Shown here piece after piece: positions 1-10,399 of a stretch of 64,000 nucleotides of DNA. Under the pieces are notes generated by a model that did no database searches, was not told the DNA's origin, and worked only from the letters and a program-made list of their open reading frames with translations. Within the stretch, counting starts at the first letter, position 1, and every line of letters starts with the position of its first letter. The position numbers and the translations under genes are program-made. Origin of the DNA: Emiliania huxleyi CCMP1516 (taxonomy: Eukaryota; Haptophyta; Isochrysidales; Noelaerhabdaceae). Where the stretch lies: contig NW_005200507.1 in the NCBI RefSeq assembly GCF_000372725.1, forward strand, positions 447,275-511,274, written 5' to 3'.

Positions 1-198
1 CTCTTCATCTTCACGCGCCAAGTGGGAGGGAAGTGGACGGGGCCCTGAGCCGACCTAACCGCCAAACGGAATGGGGCGCCAAACACGTGCCGGATTACCG
101 TGCCCCTTGCACGTCGGGCACGGCCTTTCGGTTCGTGAAGGGTCGGTGCGAGTTGTGACCGCTCTGTGTCCTGTTTTGCCAACAACATACCTAAAATC

Positions 199-747
199 CT
201 ATGTGCTTCTCTCTCTCCTGAAAGAAAGAAAACAAACAACCCAAGGGAGGGATGGGGTGAGATGCACATCCCGAAAGAAAGAAAGAAAACAGACAACCAA
301 CAAGGGAGGGATGGGAGGACGGCACCAACCATGCACATCCCGTCGTAGGCTCGGCCTCCGCAGCGACGCCGTGGTGTCCGCCGCCGCGAGCGGCGCCAGC
401 AGCGCCGCCTGCACCGCTGCCCGCTCCTCCGCCGCCCTCTGCCTCTTCTCTTTGGGCGCGTCAGCCCACTCCTGGTGCTGCAAGGCGCGCCGCTCGCCCG
501 CCTCGCGCTTTGCCTTGCTCGTGGGCGGACGGGCGTACGCAAACAGCTCGTCCGCGTCGCCCGCCGCCGCCCGCCTTGCTGCGGGCACGGTGTGCAGCGC
601 CTCCACCGGCCAAGCCTCCCGCAACGCCGCGCCGCGGCCCTCGCCCAGCCGCCGGAATGGTCCGCCACCACCGTTCGCCTTGTCCGCCGCTCGGGCCGCC
701 GCCGTCAGCGCCGCGCCCCCGCCGACGAACACGAGCGGACTCGGCAT
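199..747 (-). CDS. hypothetical protein, N-terminal hydrophobic segment, weak
   Basis: Not recognised. The reading frame opens at an ATG at 747 (MPSPLVFVGGGAALTAAARA, small-residue and hydrophobic, possibly a membrane anchor or organelle signal). It continues as an Ala/Arg/Glu-rich, probably helical and charged stretch with KAKREAGERRALQHQEW and PKEKRQRAAEERAAVQ. The frame then runs into the GAAAGAAAACAAACAACC repeat at 220-342, so the last 45 or so codons are probably not genuine. The true stop, or a splice junction, may lie near 345. The length and the clean change from balanced coding sequence to repeat give modest support. It could also be a chance frame in GC-rich DNA. Confidence 0.3.
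   Translation of the reverse strand: MPSPLVFVGGGAALTAAARAADKANGGGGPFRRLGEGRGAALREAWPVEALHTVPAARRAAAGDADELFAYARPPTSKAKREAGERRALQHQEWADAPKEKRQRAAEERAAVQAALLAPLAAADTTASLRRPSLRRDVHGWCRPPIPPLLVVCFLSFFRDVHLTPSLPWVVCFLSFRRERST
220..342 (+). repeat. two tandem units of a dispersed GAAAGAAAACAGACAACC repeat
   Basis: Units at about 220-273 and 273-342 share GAAAGAAAACARACAACC, GGGAGGGATGGG and ATGCACATCCCG. The same core recurs at about 9905-9960, 51680-51720 and 52045-52085, so this is one member of a dispersed family. Confidence 0.75.
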
Positions 748-913
748 GGTGTGCGGCCGGCCCTGCGCCACCGCCACGCTCCGGTGGGTGTCGGTCGTGG
801 GCCTGCCTGACGCAATGAGACACGCTCCGCTCCAGCCTCCGAGCCTCTCGTAACGTCTAACCGCCCGCCGCGCTAACTGACTCCTCATCACCTCCCTACG
901 AACATACAGTAGA

Positions 914-1008
914 AAGGTGAAGAACAGCCAGGCTCGGATTGGACACCAACGCGTATGGACGCTAGACAGATGATGACGACACGCACGAGCGACACACAGA
1001 CACAAACA
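914..1008 (+). repeat. dispersed ~95-bp repeat, copy 1
   Basis: Starts AGGTGAAGAACAGCCAGGCT and ends in GACACACAGACACAAACA. A close copy in the same orientation lies at 51148-51252. It includes the GATGATGACGACACGCACGA core. Here it lies just upstream of the PcfJ-domain gene. Confidence 0.75.
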
Positions 1009-1163
1009 GGCTCGTCGTAGGGCTTTTGGCGGGCAACACCTCGGGAATCGCTTTGTTTCCGACGCTGGTGTGCATGACGCTCTTGGCGACCATCCTCTGC
1101 CTGCCGGCCTTCGTGCAGAATTTTCGCGTGCCGCCGCAGACACACCGGCATCCAGCGGCGGTC

Positions 1164-2751
1164 ATGGGAGAGTCCAGCGACAGCGAGGCGCAGCGGCAGC
1201 AGCAGCAACAGCAGCAGGAGCGGCTGAGAGCGCTGGCAGAGCACTTCCTGGCTGTTAGTTGCGCCATCGCGTTGAGCCCAAACCTGGACCTGCAGCCGTT
1301 CACAGTTCCTCAGGGCTGGCTCTCCTCCCCTTCGCCGCCGCCGTCCCAGGAGTTCTCCACGCAGGCGCTCGTGGAGGAAGTGGAGAGGCGCGAGCCCGCT
1401 CTCGCTGAGCTGATCGATGCGTGCGTCGATCGCGCTCCCTCTCTCTGCCGGCCCTCGGCGATGCTGCCTCTCGCGCGCCTCGCCGCGTGGGTGCCGAGCG
1501 AGAGGTGGGTGCGGCCGCTGGATGCGTGGCTCGGAGAGACTAGCGGAGGAGAGGCGGAGGAGGAGGAGGAGGAGGAGGAGGAGGAGGAGGAGGGGAGGAG
1601 GGAAGAAGAGGCGCTGCGAGGGCTGGCGGCCCACCTCCTCGAGGAGTGGCCTGTTCCGCAAGCGCTCCACGGCGCCCTCGCCTTCGCCGACCGGCCTCTC
1701 TCCGAGGCTGCGCACCGAGTCGCAAAGGCCTTCGTCGCGGTGCACGCCGCAGCGGGCCGCGGGGAGGCGTCGGTGCTGGAAAGCCTGCGGGAGCACGTCG
1801 CGCCGGGTATGACGAAGGCCGCCGCCAAGCAGTTTGTACAGCCGGGTGGGGCGGCTGGCGACGGCCCGCTCTTCGCGCTGCGGCGCGCTCAGGTGGCTAG
1901 CCTCGGCGGCGCGGCTTGGGTGGGGGAGGCGGCGTGCGAGACGCGGCTGGGCCGTTCGATCCTGCGATCGGGCGAGCCGAGCGAGGAGTTTGGGTCGGTG
2001 GCGCTGGACTGGGCTTGCCGCTACGAGGAGGCGCTTCCGGCCGCGCAGGTGCCTTTCCGTGGCCCCGCCTCCGCCCTCTCTTCCTCCGCCTCCTCCCCTG
2101 CACGCACCGCCCTCTCCCGGCGCACAGATGGCCTCGACAATCGACTTTCTGCTCGAGATGCGCGCGACGCAGCCCGACTACACCTGCGTCGGCCGCACCC
2201 CGAAGACGGTGCGCGCCGCCCTCGAGGCATACGTCGCCTCCACCATCTCCTTTGGCGAGGTGCAGGACGAGGCCTTCCAGCCAAACCCGCGAGGGCTCAA
2301 GCCGTGGTTCGAGCTCGGCGCGACCATCCCGGCCCGCACAAAGGTTCGCGTGCCGTACGAGGGCCCGTGCGAGCTCGGGGGCGCCGGCCAGCCGGGCGCG
2401 GAGCCGGCGACGGTACGCGTGGCCGAGATCCTCTCGCTGCGCCGCCTCTTTTACGAGGGCGAGCAGCTGTGCAACTGCCTCGAGGACAGCCGCCGCTCGC
2501 AGAGCAAGTACCTGCAGCGGGCGCGGGAGCGCGTCTCCTCCTTCTGGAGCCTGACGCGGCAGGAGGAGGGCGGCCCCGTCGAGCACCTGTGCCTCATCGA
2601 GGTGTGGCACATGGGGGGAGGGCGCAACGAGATCCGGCAGGCCGAGGGGCCGAGGCCGCGCACCATCCCCAGCGCCGAGGCGTGGTACTGGCTGCAACAT
2701 TGGTGCGAGAGGGAGGGCGTCGACCTCTCCACGTGGGACTGCTACTCCTAG
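1164..2751 (+). CDS. PcfJ-domain-like protein, 2 exons
   Basis: Two exons, 1164-2048 and 2128-2751, are joined by a 79-nt GT-AG intron in phase 0, giving about 502 aa. The ATG at 1164 has G at -3 and G at +4; an in-frame ATG at 1074 would add a hydrophobic N-terminus. After a Gln run and a Glu run comes an unrecognised helical region. The second exon resembles PcfJ-family proteins (named after a conjugative-plasmid gene): LRRLFYEGEQLCNCLEDS is followed by SFWSLTRQ, a short beta-rich LCLIEVWHM stretch, and a C-terminal PSAEAWYWLQHWC helix. Family function is unknown. The PcfJ assignment rests on this pattern, not on a search. Confidence 0.6.
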
Positions 2752-2988
2752 CCGCTCTCGTCACAGCCGCCTGGGGAGACGCGCGTTGGTGTGTGGGATC
2801 CCTGGAGAGCGCGGAGAGAGCGGCCCGGGCTAGAGAGGAGCCCTGACGACCGCTGTCCTATGTAGTCTTTGAGTACATTTGTCGGGTACATCTACAATTT
2901 TACGGTACGGCCTTTTGAAAGAAAAGCAGCATACACACCCCTTGTGGCAAGGAGTCCTTGGAGCATCGTGCTGCACAACGCGGTGAGG

Positions 2989-3037
2989 TTGAGACGGTCG
3001 AGGGGTCCCGTACCATGCGGAATCGACCTTATCCCAG
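2989..3037 (-). repeat. dispersed ~45-bp repeat containing GGGTCGATTCCGCATGG-type core
   Basis: The reverse complement matches 13425-13470 almost throughout, and a shorter part matches 45490-45520. The core (GTCGATTCCGCATGGTACGG) resembles a tRNA B box (GGTTCGANTCC) but lacks one T. There is no tRNA fold around it. It could be a SINE-like relic. Confidence 0.7.
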
Positions 3038-3114
3038 TGCTCAGTGCTCAGTGAAGTTGAAGACCTCGTGAAACAGGCACGCACGACCACGAGCAAAAGC
3101 GAAAAGGCAAGCCT

Positions 3115-4595
3115 TTGAGCGAGGAGAACGCGGCCACCAAGAGGATCCTATCGCACCTCAAGAAGCGCTGCCCGGCCAGCCCGATCTGGGCGCTCGCCAC
3201 CGCGCTCTTCCTCGCTCTCGAGTACAAGCACGGCGTCGAAGTGAACTTGGACGCCGTCAAGGCCTTCGCCTCCGACCTCTTCGCGGAGACCGACGGAACG
3301 CGCGCGTGCTGGACGTACTCAGTGGCGTCCCTCACCGACGCGCTGTCGCGCTGCGCGGCCACGTCGGGGCTGGAGCCGGCGGAGCGCGAGGCGCTCGTCG
3401 AGGCGGCCATCCCCGTCTACCTTCAGATGATCGACACGATCCCGGCGACGCTGCTCGAGCACATGAAGTGGCTCAACATCGAGATCTTCCTGCGCCCGGC
3501 GTTCTGCGCTGTGCTGCTGGACGAGTACGGCTTCTCGACCGAGGGCGCCACCGAGGGGCTCAAGGCGTGCGGCCTCGAGCGGTTCAAGCCGGAGTACGTC
3601 CTGCTGCGCGCCAGCTCGGTGCGCTACGTGCCGCGGAGCAGCGACAACTTCGACGCGTTCGACTTCATCGGGGAGAACCACCCAATCGCGGTGCGGTGCA
3701 GGTTTGGCGCGATCGTGGCTGCCCTGGTCGAGCAGGGCCAGCTGGACCGCGACGCGTCGATCTACCGCCTGGTCTCCTTCGAGAACAAGGCGGATCTGAC
3801 GCAGCGCTATTCGCTGCAGGATGCGAAGGGGTTTCTCCAGTCCTTCGTTGTGGCGGGCGCGGTGGACAAGATGCTCAAGGCGAGCCAGTCGTGTGGAGGT
3901 GCGTGCTCCCAACCCCCCAAGACCCTCCCCGAGACCACCCTATCGCCACCGCCTCGCGTGGGGCGGCCCTCCTCTCAGGATCCGCGTCGTCGGACGCCGC
4001 CCGCCGCGCCGACGGCGTGCCCGAGGAGGACATCGAGAAGTCGAGGGAGCGCAAGGCCGTCGCCGGTGCTCCCGCCCTCCACACACACCTCGCTCGCTTT
4101 CTCTCTCTCGCGCGCGCTCTCTCTCTCGCTCTCTCGCTCTTCTCACCCGCCTCACGTGCGCCCGCCTCACGCACGCCATTTCCGCCCCACGTGTGGCGTA
4201 TTTACAACCCACGCACCTCGCCTCCGACTCTCCGCTGCTAACAGCCTCACGCTCCGCCCTCAGGTGCTTCGGGCGATCCGGACGCCAAGGGAGCGGGGCG
4301 CGCGAGCGGAGGCGAATCGAGCTACGCGTACGTGGGAGGTGGCGGCTCATCGGCTCCTGCGGTGGCGGTGCTCTTCTTGTGCGGCCACACAGGCGCCGTC
4401 AAGGCGACGCCCCGCGTGCTTGCCGGCGGTTCAGCTACGCACTCGAGCACCGTTTGCCCCAGGAAGCAGGGCAACTGCAAGGTGAGGAAGGCTGTGCCGG
4501 TCAAGTACTCGTTGCTCTCGACGAAGCAGCAGCAGGAGTTCGACCGCAATCTCAAGGAGAAAAACGGCTGGGTTCTCCACCCCAACTTCGAGTGA
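3115..4595 (+). CDS. hypothetical protein, 3 exons, 5' end not resolved
   Basis: No family recognised. Exons 3115-3898, 3979-4065 and 4264-4595 connect in frame through GT-AG introns of 80 and 198 nt, both splitting Gly codons, so the model is internally consistent. No in-frame ATG lies near 3115 and the frame is open back to 3061, so an upstream exon is likely, joined at an AG such as 3075-3076 or 3110-3111. The protein is helical and balanced in the first 260 residues (ILSHLKKRCPASPIW, LLEHMKWLNIEIFLRPAF). It then has a low-complexity acidic/Gly linker and a C-terminal basic segment with STKQQQEFDRNLKEKNGW. The long second intron is CT-rich. Confidence 0.6.
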
Positions 4596-5055
4596 GGAGG
4601 GTGGAGAGAGCGCGCAGAGTACATCAGCGACTTGCACGTTGCACACACGCGATGCAAGCACATTCCTAGTGCCTTGCAAAGTACACGCGCTGGGCTTGCT
4701 CGATGTGTGTGTTCCGTGTACCGCCAGCGTGATGGTGAGCTCTTTTCGTCTACTCGAGGCGCTTTGGATACGCACAGGAGTCGGTGGTATCGTCGCCAAA
4801 TGTCAGCGGGTAATATCTAAAACCCGGCGCCCGCCCTCTTTCTGGCCGCGTCCCTCCCCTGTCCGATCTTCTGGTTCCCTCGTTTACATACATAATATAA
4901 CGAAATAAGCCACAAAATAACGTATACGTGCGGAACGCGGAGCAGTCCCGAGATGGACATATACGTCTACTGGTTGCGCTCGCAACTTGCACCCGACCAC
5001 ACACACACAGTCACAGACACACGCATGCCTCATGCGCAAAAGGCAGCTACATAAA
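4596..5055. other. intergenic, no gene seen
   Basis: Region between convergent genes. It holds a short CA-rich stretch at about 4998-5030 and AT-richer sequence at 4880-4925. No open frame here looks coding. Confidence 0.5.
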
Positions 5056-7011
5056 TCACCATCGCCCTCCTCGGGGGGCAGCCACGTCTGAGCGGTCCTC
5101 GGGGAGGAGCACGACCTTCGACCCCCGGGGCGCCGGCTCATCTTCCTCCGAGTCTAAAGCCGGCGCCCTCCAAGCGACATCATCGAGGTAGAGAGGGCGG
5201 CCGCGGCCGGCTACAGAATGAGGTGTGCTCCTTCTGTCTCCCGCGCGGCGGCTGTCGCTGCTCGCGCCGCTGCCCACGGCGCCGCCCGCGCGGCGGCAGC
5301 TGCTCGAGCCACCGCTCAGCATCGTGCTGCTCGGCGACGAGATGCCGCGCCGCCGCGAGCCGCCGCCCGGGTCGAGGAGCGGCTCTGGCGGGGCGGCCGG
5401 CGTCGCCTCGCCCACGGCGCTGTCCAGGTCGAGGCTGCGAGAGGGGCGAGCGCTCGGCGCAGACACGTCCGACTCTGCCATTGACTGCGCGAGTCGCGTG
5501 GCCATGTACGACTCGTCGAGCGGACGGTCCGAGGGGCTGTCCGAGGAAGAGCTGTCCGAGGAGGGGCTGTCCAGGGTGGCGCCGGGCCTGCCGTCGCTGC
5601 GAGGGTCGTCGCACCGCTGCGGCCGCGATGCCTTGGCCCTGGGAGGCGCCGCCATGGCGCGCAGCATGGACTCGGCCGCCAGCGCCTTGACGAGGCGCTC
5701 CTTGTCGCCGCGCTTGTCGCCGCGCTTCTTGTCGGCGTGCTCCTGCTCGCCGAGGCGCGAGCTCCGCTGCTCCTGCGAGCTTCTGCTCGGCGGGGTTGAC
5801 GCCGTGCTCCCGGGCCCGGCGTCGCTCTGTCCGCCAGAGACGACGGAGATGCCGAGACTCACCTCGCTCTCGCCCTCTCTCGCGCCGGGGCCCCTCCTCA
5901 CGGCTTGCCCCGCAAGGCAGCCGCACGAGAAGGGGTACGAGCGGAGGGGCGCCGGCTCCGGGCTGGCTCGAGGGTCCGCTAGTCTGGCTCGCCGCCTCGC
6001 CCGCCGCCACGCCTCGTGCTCCGCGTCGCGCGACTCGAGCGCCTCGTCGGCGTCGTCCTCGTCGCTGCCAACCAGTCTCGCAATTTCCACCTGTGGTGCG
6101 GAAGAAGGGGCCTAGACGTGTCAGCTCGCGGGCACATTTATTAGAATGGGTCGGGGAGAAGGCACCGTCGGCTGGCGATGGCCGCCAGCGAGCCTCGAGC
6201 TAAAGTCGGAGAGCTGGCGAGTCGCCGCCGCGAGCAGCGTCGCGAGCCCGCCCGCCTCGGCGCCTCCGCCGCGCGGGCGGCTGTGGTCCCACTCGGCCGT
6301 CCCGCCGTAGAAGGCGACAAACTCCTCCTTGGAGTAGTCCATCCCGTCCGACACGTCGACTCGCAGTCCCGGCGCCGCGCCGCCCTCTTGCCGCTGGCTT
6401 TGCCGCCCGCCGCAGTTGGCCAGGGTGAAGAGGCAGAGTCCGAGGAGGCCAACGGCGGCGAGGGAGGCGGCGACGTCGCTCGAAAGCGAAGAGCGCGGCG
6501 CGGCGGGAGGCGCAGACGGCGGTCGTGGCGGAGGCGGCAGAGGTGGATGCGGTGGCGGCGGTCGAGGCGGCGGCGGTGGCGGTGGCGGCGGCGGCGGCGG
6601 CGACATTGGCGACGGAGGCGGGTCGACGGGAACCGTGCAGCTGATCCCCGCCACCGTGTGCAAGCTGCCCTCGCCCCAAAAGTGGAAGGCGCCAGTGCCT
6701 TCGATGTGGAGGTCCTCGAGCTGGAACACGAGCTTGGCGGAGGTGGCGCCGGCGCTGGCTGGCTCGGTTTCACCCACAAAGCGCTGACCAGCCTGACTCA
6801 CTCCGTCATCTGGGATGAGCCACGCGCCTTGGGTGCCAGTGACTCGTATGGGCGCCGCCTCGGCCGTGTGCGGGTTGTCATCCGCAAAACTCACTTCGAT
6901 CTCTGCAAACGGGCGCCACGGCGTCACCTCTACCTCTATCTTGGTGATGCCGCGCAGGTCCGACTGGTGCTCCACGCGGTACGCGATCTTGTCGACTGCG
7001 CAGGAGGCCAT
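5056..7011 (-). CDS. single-pass membrane protein, Pro-rich stalk and disordered tail, 2 exons
   Basis: Exon 1 spans 7011-6166 and exon 2 spans 6090-5056, joined across a 75-nt GT-AG phase-0 intron (6091-6165) that removes an in-frame stop; about 626 aa. Residues 1-130 look like a beta-rich ectodomain (KIEVEVTPWRPFAEIEVSF, FHFWGEGSLHTVAG). A proline run follows (about 135-178), then one hydrophobic helix (DVAASLAAVGLLGLCLFTLA, about 179-201), then a long Ser/Arg/Asp-rich tail with SSDSSSSDSPSD that is probably disordered. Topology suggests a cell-surface or endomembrane protein. No classical signal peptide is obvious at this ATG, and another start upstream (CAT at about 7141) could supply a signal exon. 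Family unknown. Confidence 0.55.
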
Positions 7012-7462
7012 CGCCCCTTGCCCGCTTACCCGCGTCTCGCTCGCCTGCGTCGCCCACGAGTGCCGCCGTTTACTCACAGCGGGTCGTGTGGGTGTGAAGA
7101 GACGCCGTGCACAGCCTTGAAGGCGAGCACGTTGAGCATCGCTGTTTGAGCGCCTTTCGTCTCCTAGGCGCCTTTGCGCGTTCAAGAGGAGAAGCGAAAT
7201 TCTCTCTCACTCAGAGAAGACTACCTCCGACAGCCTCAGAGATCACGCTCCCCTCGCACGCCACTCGCGCAAAAGCAAGGTTTCCCGAAAAGCCAAAAAA
7301 CTAGAAAACTCGCACAAGCGAAAAGGCCGTCGGCGTCGCAACCTTTTCTAGATCTCTTGTAGCTTCTTACGTTGCTCATACATAGTACATAGAATGTTTG
7401 CCCCCCAAAAGCTACACTGAGACCACCACACGCACACAACGCGCCGCGCGCCGCGCAGACCC
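7012..7462. other. intergenic, no gene seen
   Basis: Upstream of the membrane-protein gene and downstream of the TPR gene, both on the minus strand. AT-richer than its neighbours around 7270-7420. No RNA gene or repeat recognised. Confidence 0.4.
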
Positions 7463-8155
7463 TCACTCCTCCGGGATGTCCGCCAGCCGCGCGTCCATCT
7501 CCACCAGCATGCCCTCCACCCACGCCTCTCTCCCGGACCGCTCGGGCGGCAGCGCCGCCTCTGCGCACTTGCGCGCCTGCTCCTCGTTGCCCAACCGCGC
7601 GTGGCACATGGCGATCCCGCCCAGCGCGCCAACGTGCCACGGCTTCATCCGCAGCACCCTGCGGCAGAGCTCGACGGAGCTCGCGTACTCGCCCTGCATG
7701 TAGCGCAGCGTCGCCAGGCGGTTCAGTGGCTCCGCCCAGTCGGGGAAAGAGGCTGCGATATCCTGCAGCGCTTCCGCCTCGCCCGCCGTGTCAGGATTCT
7801 GCATGAGGCGCCTCTCCGCCTTCTCGAGCGCGGCTCGCGGCGCGGCGCCCTCCTCGCCGTACCAGTGGCTCCACAGCTGCTCGAGCGCCTTTTCTGGACG
7901 CTCGCCTCCCACGCCCTCGAGGAGCGTTCGCTCCTGCTGCAGCCGCTCCTTGCGAGCCGCGAGCTGCAGCCGGCGGCGGCGAAGCGAGTCGTACAGCCCG
8001 CCCGAGTCTGCACCAACGCCGTCGTCGGCAGCCGTCAGCATCGGAGAGCCGGCGCGCCTTCCAAGCGGGCCGGCGAGGAGGCCGACGGCGCCGCTCGGAG
8101 ACACAATCGCTGAGAGAGTCAGCGACAGAATCGGGAAGACGGCCACTGAGAGCAT
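7463..8155 (-). CDS. TPR protein with N-terminal targeting sequence
   Basis: Intronless, 230 aa from the ATG at 8155. The N-terminus is hydrophobic (MLSVAVFPILSLTLSAIVSP), as in a signal or plastid/secretory leader. After a charged coiled segment (RRRRLQLAARKERLQQER) come at least two tetratricopeptide-type helical hairpins: WAEPLNRLATLRYMQGEYAS, then ALGGIAMCHARLGNEEQARK, with the usual Ala/Gly/Tyr spacing. TPR proteins act as interaction scaffolds; the partner is unknown. The start context (CCCGATGCTT) is nearly the same as at two other genes in this window (13316 and 29325). Confidence 0.7.
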   Translation of the reverse strand: MLSVAVFPILSLTLSAIVSPSGAVGLLAGPLGRRAGSPMLTAADDGVGADSGGLYDSLRRRRLQLAARKERLQQERTLLEGVGGERPEKALEQLWSHWYGEEGAAPRAALEKAERRLMQNPDTAGEAEALQDIAASFPDWAEPLNRLATLRYMQGEYASSVELCRRVLRMKPWHVGALGGIAMCHARLGNEEQARKCAEAALPPERSGREAWVEGMLVEMDARLADIPEE

Positions 8156-8390
8156 CGGGCGGCTTTGGGTGGTGGCAGCGCTTGTGCGATTTCCGCAAGT
8201 GCACGATTTTTCGCGGGGTGTGGAATGGTGGGCGACCAACCCACCTCGAGACCATACCCCCCCCCGCCTGTTGACAGACCCAGCCTCCCGGAGACCGGGG
8301 ATGGGCGGTCAGGACCATACCCCCCCACCCTTTGGGCCGCGAGGGTACCATACCATACCCCGGAAAAAGTTGGAACCCTGGTATACTCTG

Positions 8391-9337
8391 GAGGGCGCCT
8401 GGGTCTAAATTTAGTGCGGTGTGAAGTGTTTATCTACTGCATCTTTAGTGCACTTTAGCGCGAATTTAGCGCGAATTTAGCGCAAATTTACCGCAAATTT
8501 ACCGCGAATTCCGCGCAAATTTAGCGCGAGTTCACTGCGACTTTACATCCAGATTTAGCGAGGTTGTGCGTCTTTATTTAGTCCCGCCGCGCACTAGCAT
8601 CCAGCCGCAGCCCCTCGCTGGGCCTCCCTCCCCCTCTCCCCCTGCAGTCCCCTGCCCACTCGCAAAAACTTTCCCGTCCGTCCCATCCCCAACCGAACGA
8701 ACGAAGGTTTTTCAGCTGAATCTCAGCCTCCGGGCCCGCCGAGCGGCAAAACGTTTGCCGGCAGCGGGGCGTGAAGTCTGAAGATGGTCACGGGCACAGC
8801 ATGGGTTGTGCGGTCGGAGGTGCTGCCTTGCGGTGGCGCATTCAACTGTGCTGGTCCTCCTCTCGGGAATCGGTGCTGTGCCTGTGCTCAGTCGGGGGAG
8901 ATCTTGCTCTGGAGGGCTGCATATCTAGGCTCACTGGGAGCCTGCCTTTGGGTCATGAGGGCAGGGGCCAGGCATCTCCTGTGGTGCATTCTTGGCAGCC
9001 AAGGAGCAATCGAGCAAAGCACGCGGCCCTGGCTAGCTGTGGCCTGTGGGCTGTGGTGTGGCCGGGAAGCCGTCGGCTAAAGAATGCGTGCCCGCACTAA
9101 AGATGCGGGACCCACACTAATGTACTGCAGCTGCCCGCACCTAAAGTGAACTAAATGTGGCGCTAAATTGGAGATAAAACACACTAAATATGTGCTAAAT
9201 ATGTGCTAAATATGTGCTAAATATGTACTAAATTTGCGCTAAGTCGCGCTAATACGCACTCGAACACGCACTAAATAGCGCACTAAACTATCACTAAAGT
9301 TCATTCACATGCACTAAATTTAGACTCAGGCGCCCTT
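8391..9337. mobile_element. non-autonomous TIR element, copy 1 (internally deleted)
   Basis: Terminal inverted repeats GGGCGCCTGGGTCTAAATTT (left) and the matching AAATTTAGACTCAGGCGCCC (right). Both ends carry many sub-terminal TAAATTTAGCGC/GCGCTAAAT motifs. It is related in inverse orientation to the element at 44203-45485 but lacks about 300 bp of its middle; similarity breaks after AAAACGTTTGCC near 8758 and resumes at GGTCACGGGCACAGCATGGG near 8784. No target duplication is evident, so this copy may be rearranged. Confidence 0.75.
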
Positions 9338-9382
9338 CTACTACCCAGGTACCCCTGCTGTGGCGGGCACAGCAGAAACCCA

Positions 9383-9502
9383 CTATAGAGTTTGTTGATG
9401 TTGTAGAGATTTCACGTTGTAGAGCGCCTCTACATCGCTCTACAACGCACGCAGTTCGTCACGCGGCGAATGTAGATCTCTACAGCTCTACAGCGCTCTC
9501 CA
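9383..9502 (+). repeat. TCTACA/TGTAGA-rich repeat, copy 1
   Basis: A run of TGTAGAG and CTCTACA words forming small palindromes around AGCGCT. Its reverse complement matches about 50285-50440, and a third version lies at about 50950-51120. Confidence 0.7.
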
Positions 9503-9532
9503 CTCTAACATCCTCGACACCCTCCCTCAGGT

Positions 9533-10320
9533 CCTGCGACGCCGCCGCCGCCTTGCCGATCCCTTGCTCTCGCGGCTTCTCCCGCCTTTCGGCGCAACTC
9601 TGCCCTCCTCGCGGCATATTTTGGCCCCCTCTCCTCGCTCAAGCGTCAAGGACGACTCTTCTGACACCCACTCCGACAATCTCTCTCTCTCTCTCTCTCT
9701 CCCACTCCGATCATTATTTGTCATGTCGTTGCTCAGGTCCACTATCGTGTCGGACACTTGTACCTCCACCGATGATGTTGGCGCTGGGGTCCCTTCGGGA
9801 CAGCTGACGACGAGATTAGCACTGCGATTTCATGCCCACGGTGTACCTGTGTTAGTGCCAGTGCGAGCCAGTCCCGTGCCCAGTCCTGTGCCCAGTGTCG
9901 TGCGAGGGAAAAAAGAAAGAAAGAAAACAGACAACCCAAGGGAGGGATGGGAGGACGGCACGCCGCCACCACACAGGGATTTTAAGGAGAGGAGTGTGGT
10001 GCGCTAGCCGTCGCCCACCCTAGGGAGTCTGCCTCTTCCTATCTCTTTTCGCAGTCTCTCGCCGATTCTCGCTGCAACCTTCATGCCACCTCGCGGCCGT
10101 CCCATTCTCGTCGTTCTCTCCCTTGTCACTTCCTCCGTCGCGTCATTCTCTTCCGCCTCGTCCTGCGCCGCCGCCGCCTGCCGTTCCCTTGTTCTCTCGG
10201 CTTCTTTCGCCTTTCGGCGCAGCTCCGCCCTCCTTGCTGCATATCCTGGCCCCTCGAGTCTATCGAGCTCCCCTCGCGCAAGGACCACATTTCTGACTCC
10301 CACTCCGATCATTTGCCTAC
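9533..10320 (+). repeat. dispersed repeat with internal near-duplicate
   Basis: Two parts. Segments about 9540-9720 and 10163-10320 are near-duplicates (CGCCTTTCGGCGCA, then CCTCGC...CATATT/CATATC, ending in CCACTCCGATCATT). Segment 9838-10160 (from ACCTGTGTTAGTGCCAGTG through CTTCATGCCACCTCGCGG) matches about 51618-51890. No transposase-like frame is present. Proximity to the next gene suggests that its 5' region derives from this repeat. Confidence 0.7.
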
Positions 10321-10399
10321 AAGGGAGTTTTGTTGTAAAAGCGCCCACGATTTCTCCCATCGCTTTGGTTGGGCCTCTGGCTGTGGCGGCACAGCAGAA

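Noticed and set aside
2989-3037. possible tRNA gene because of a B-box-like word
   Set aside because: One T short of the B-box consensus and no cloverleaf can be drawn around it.
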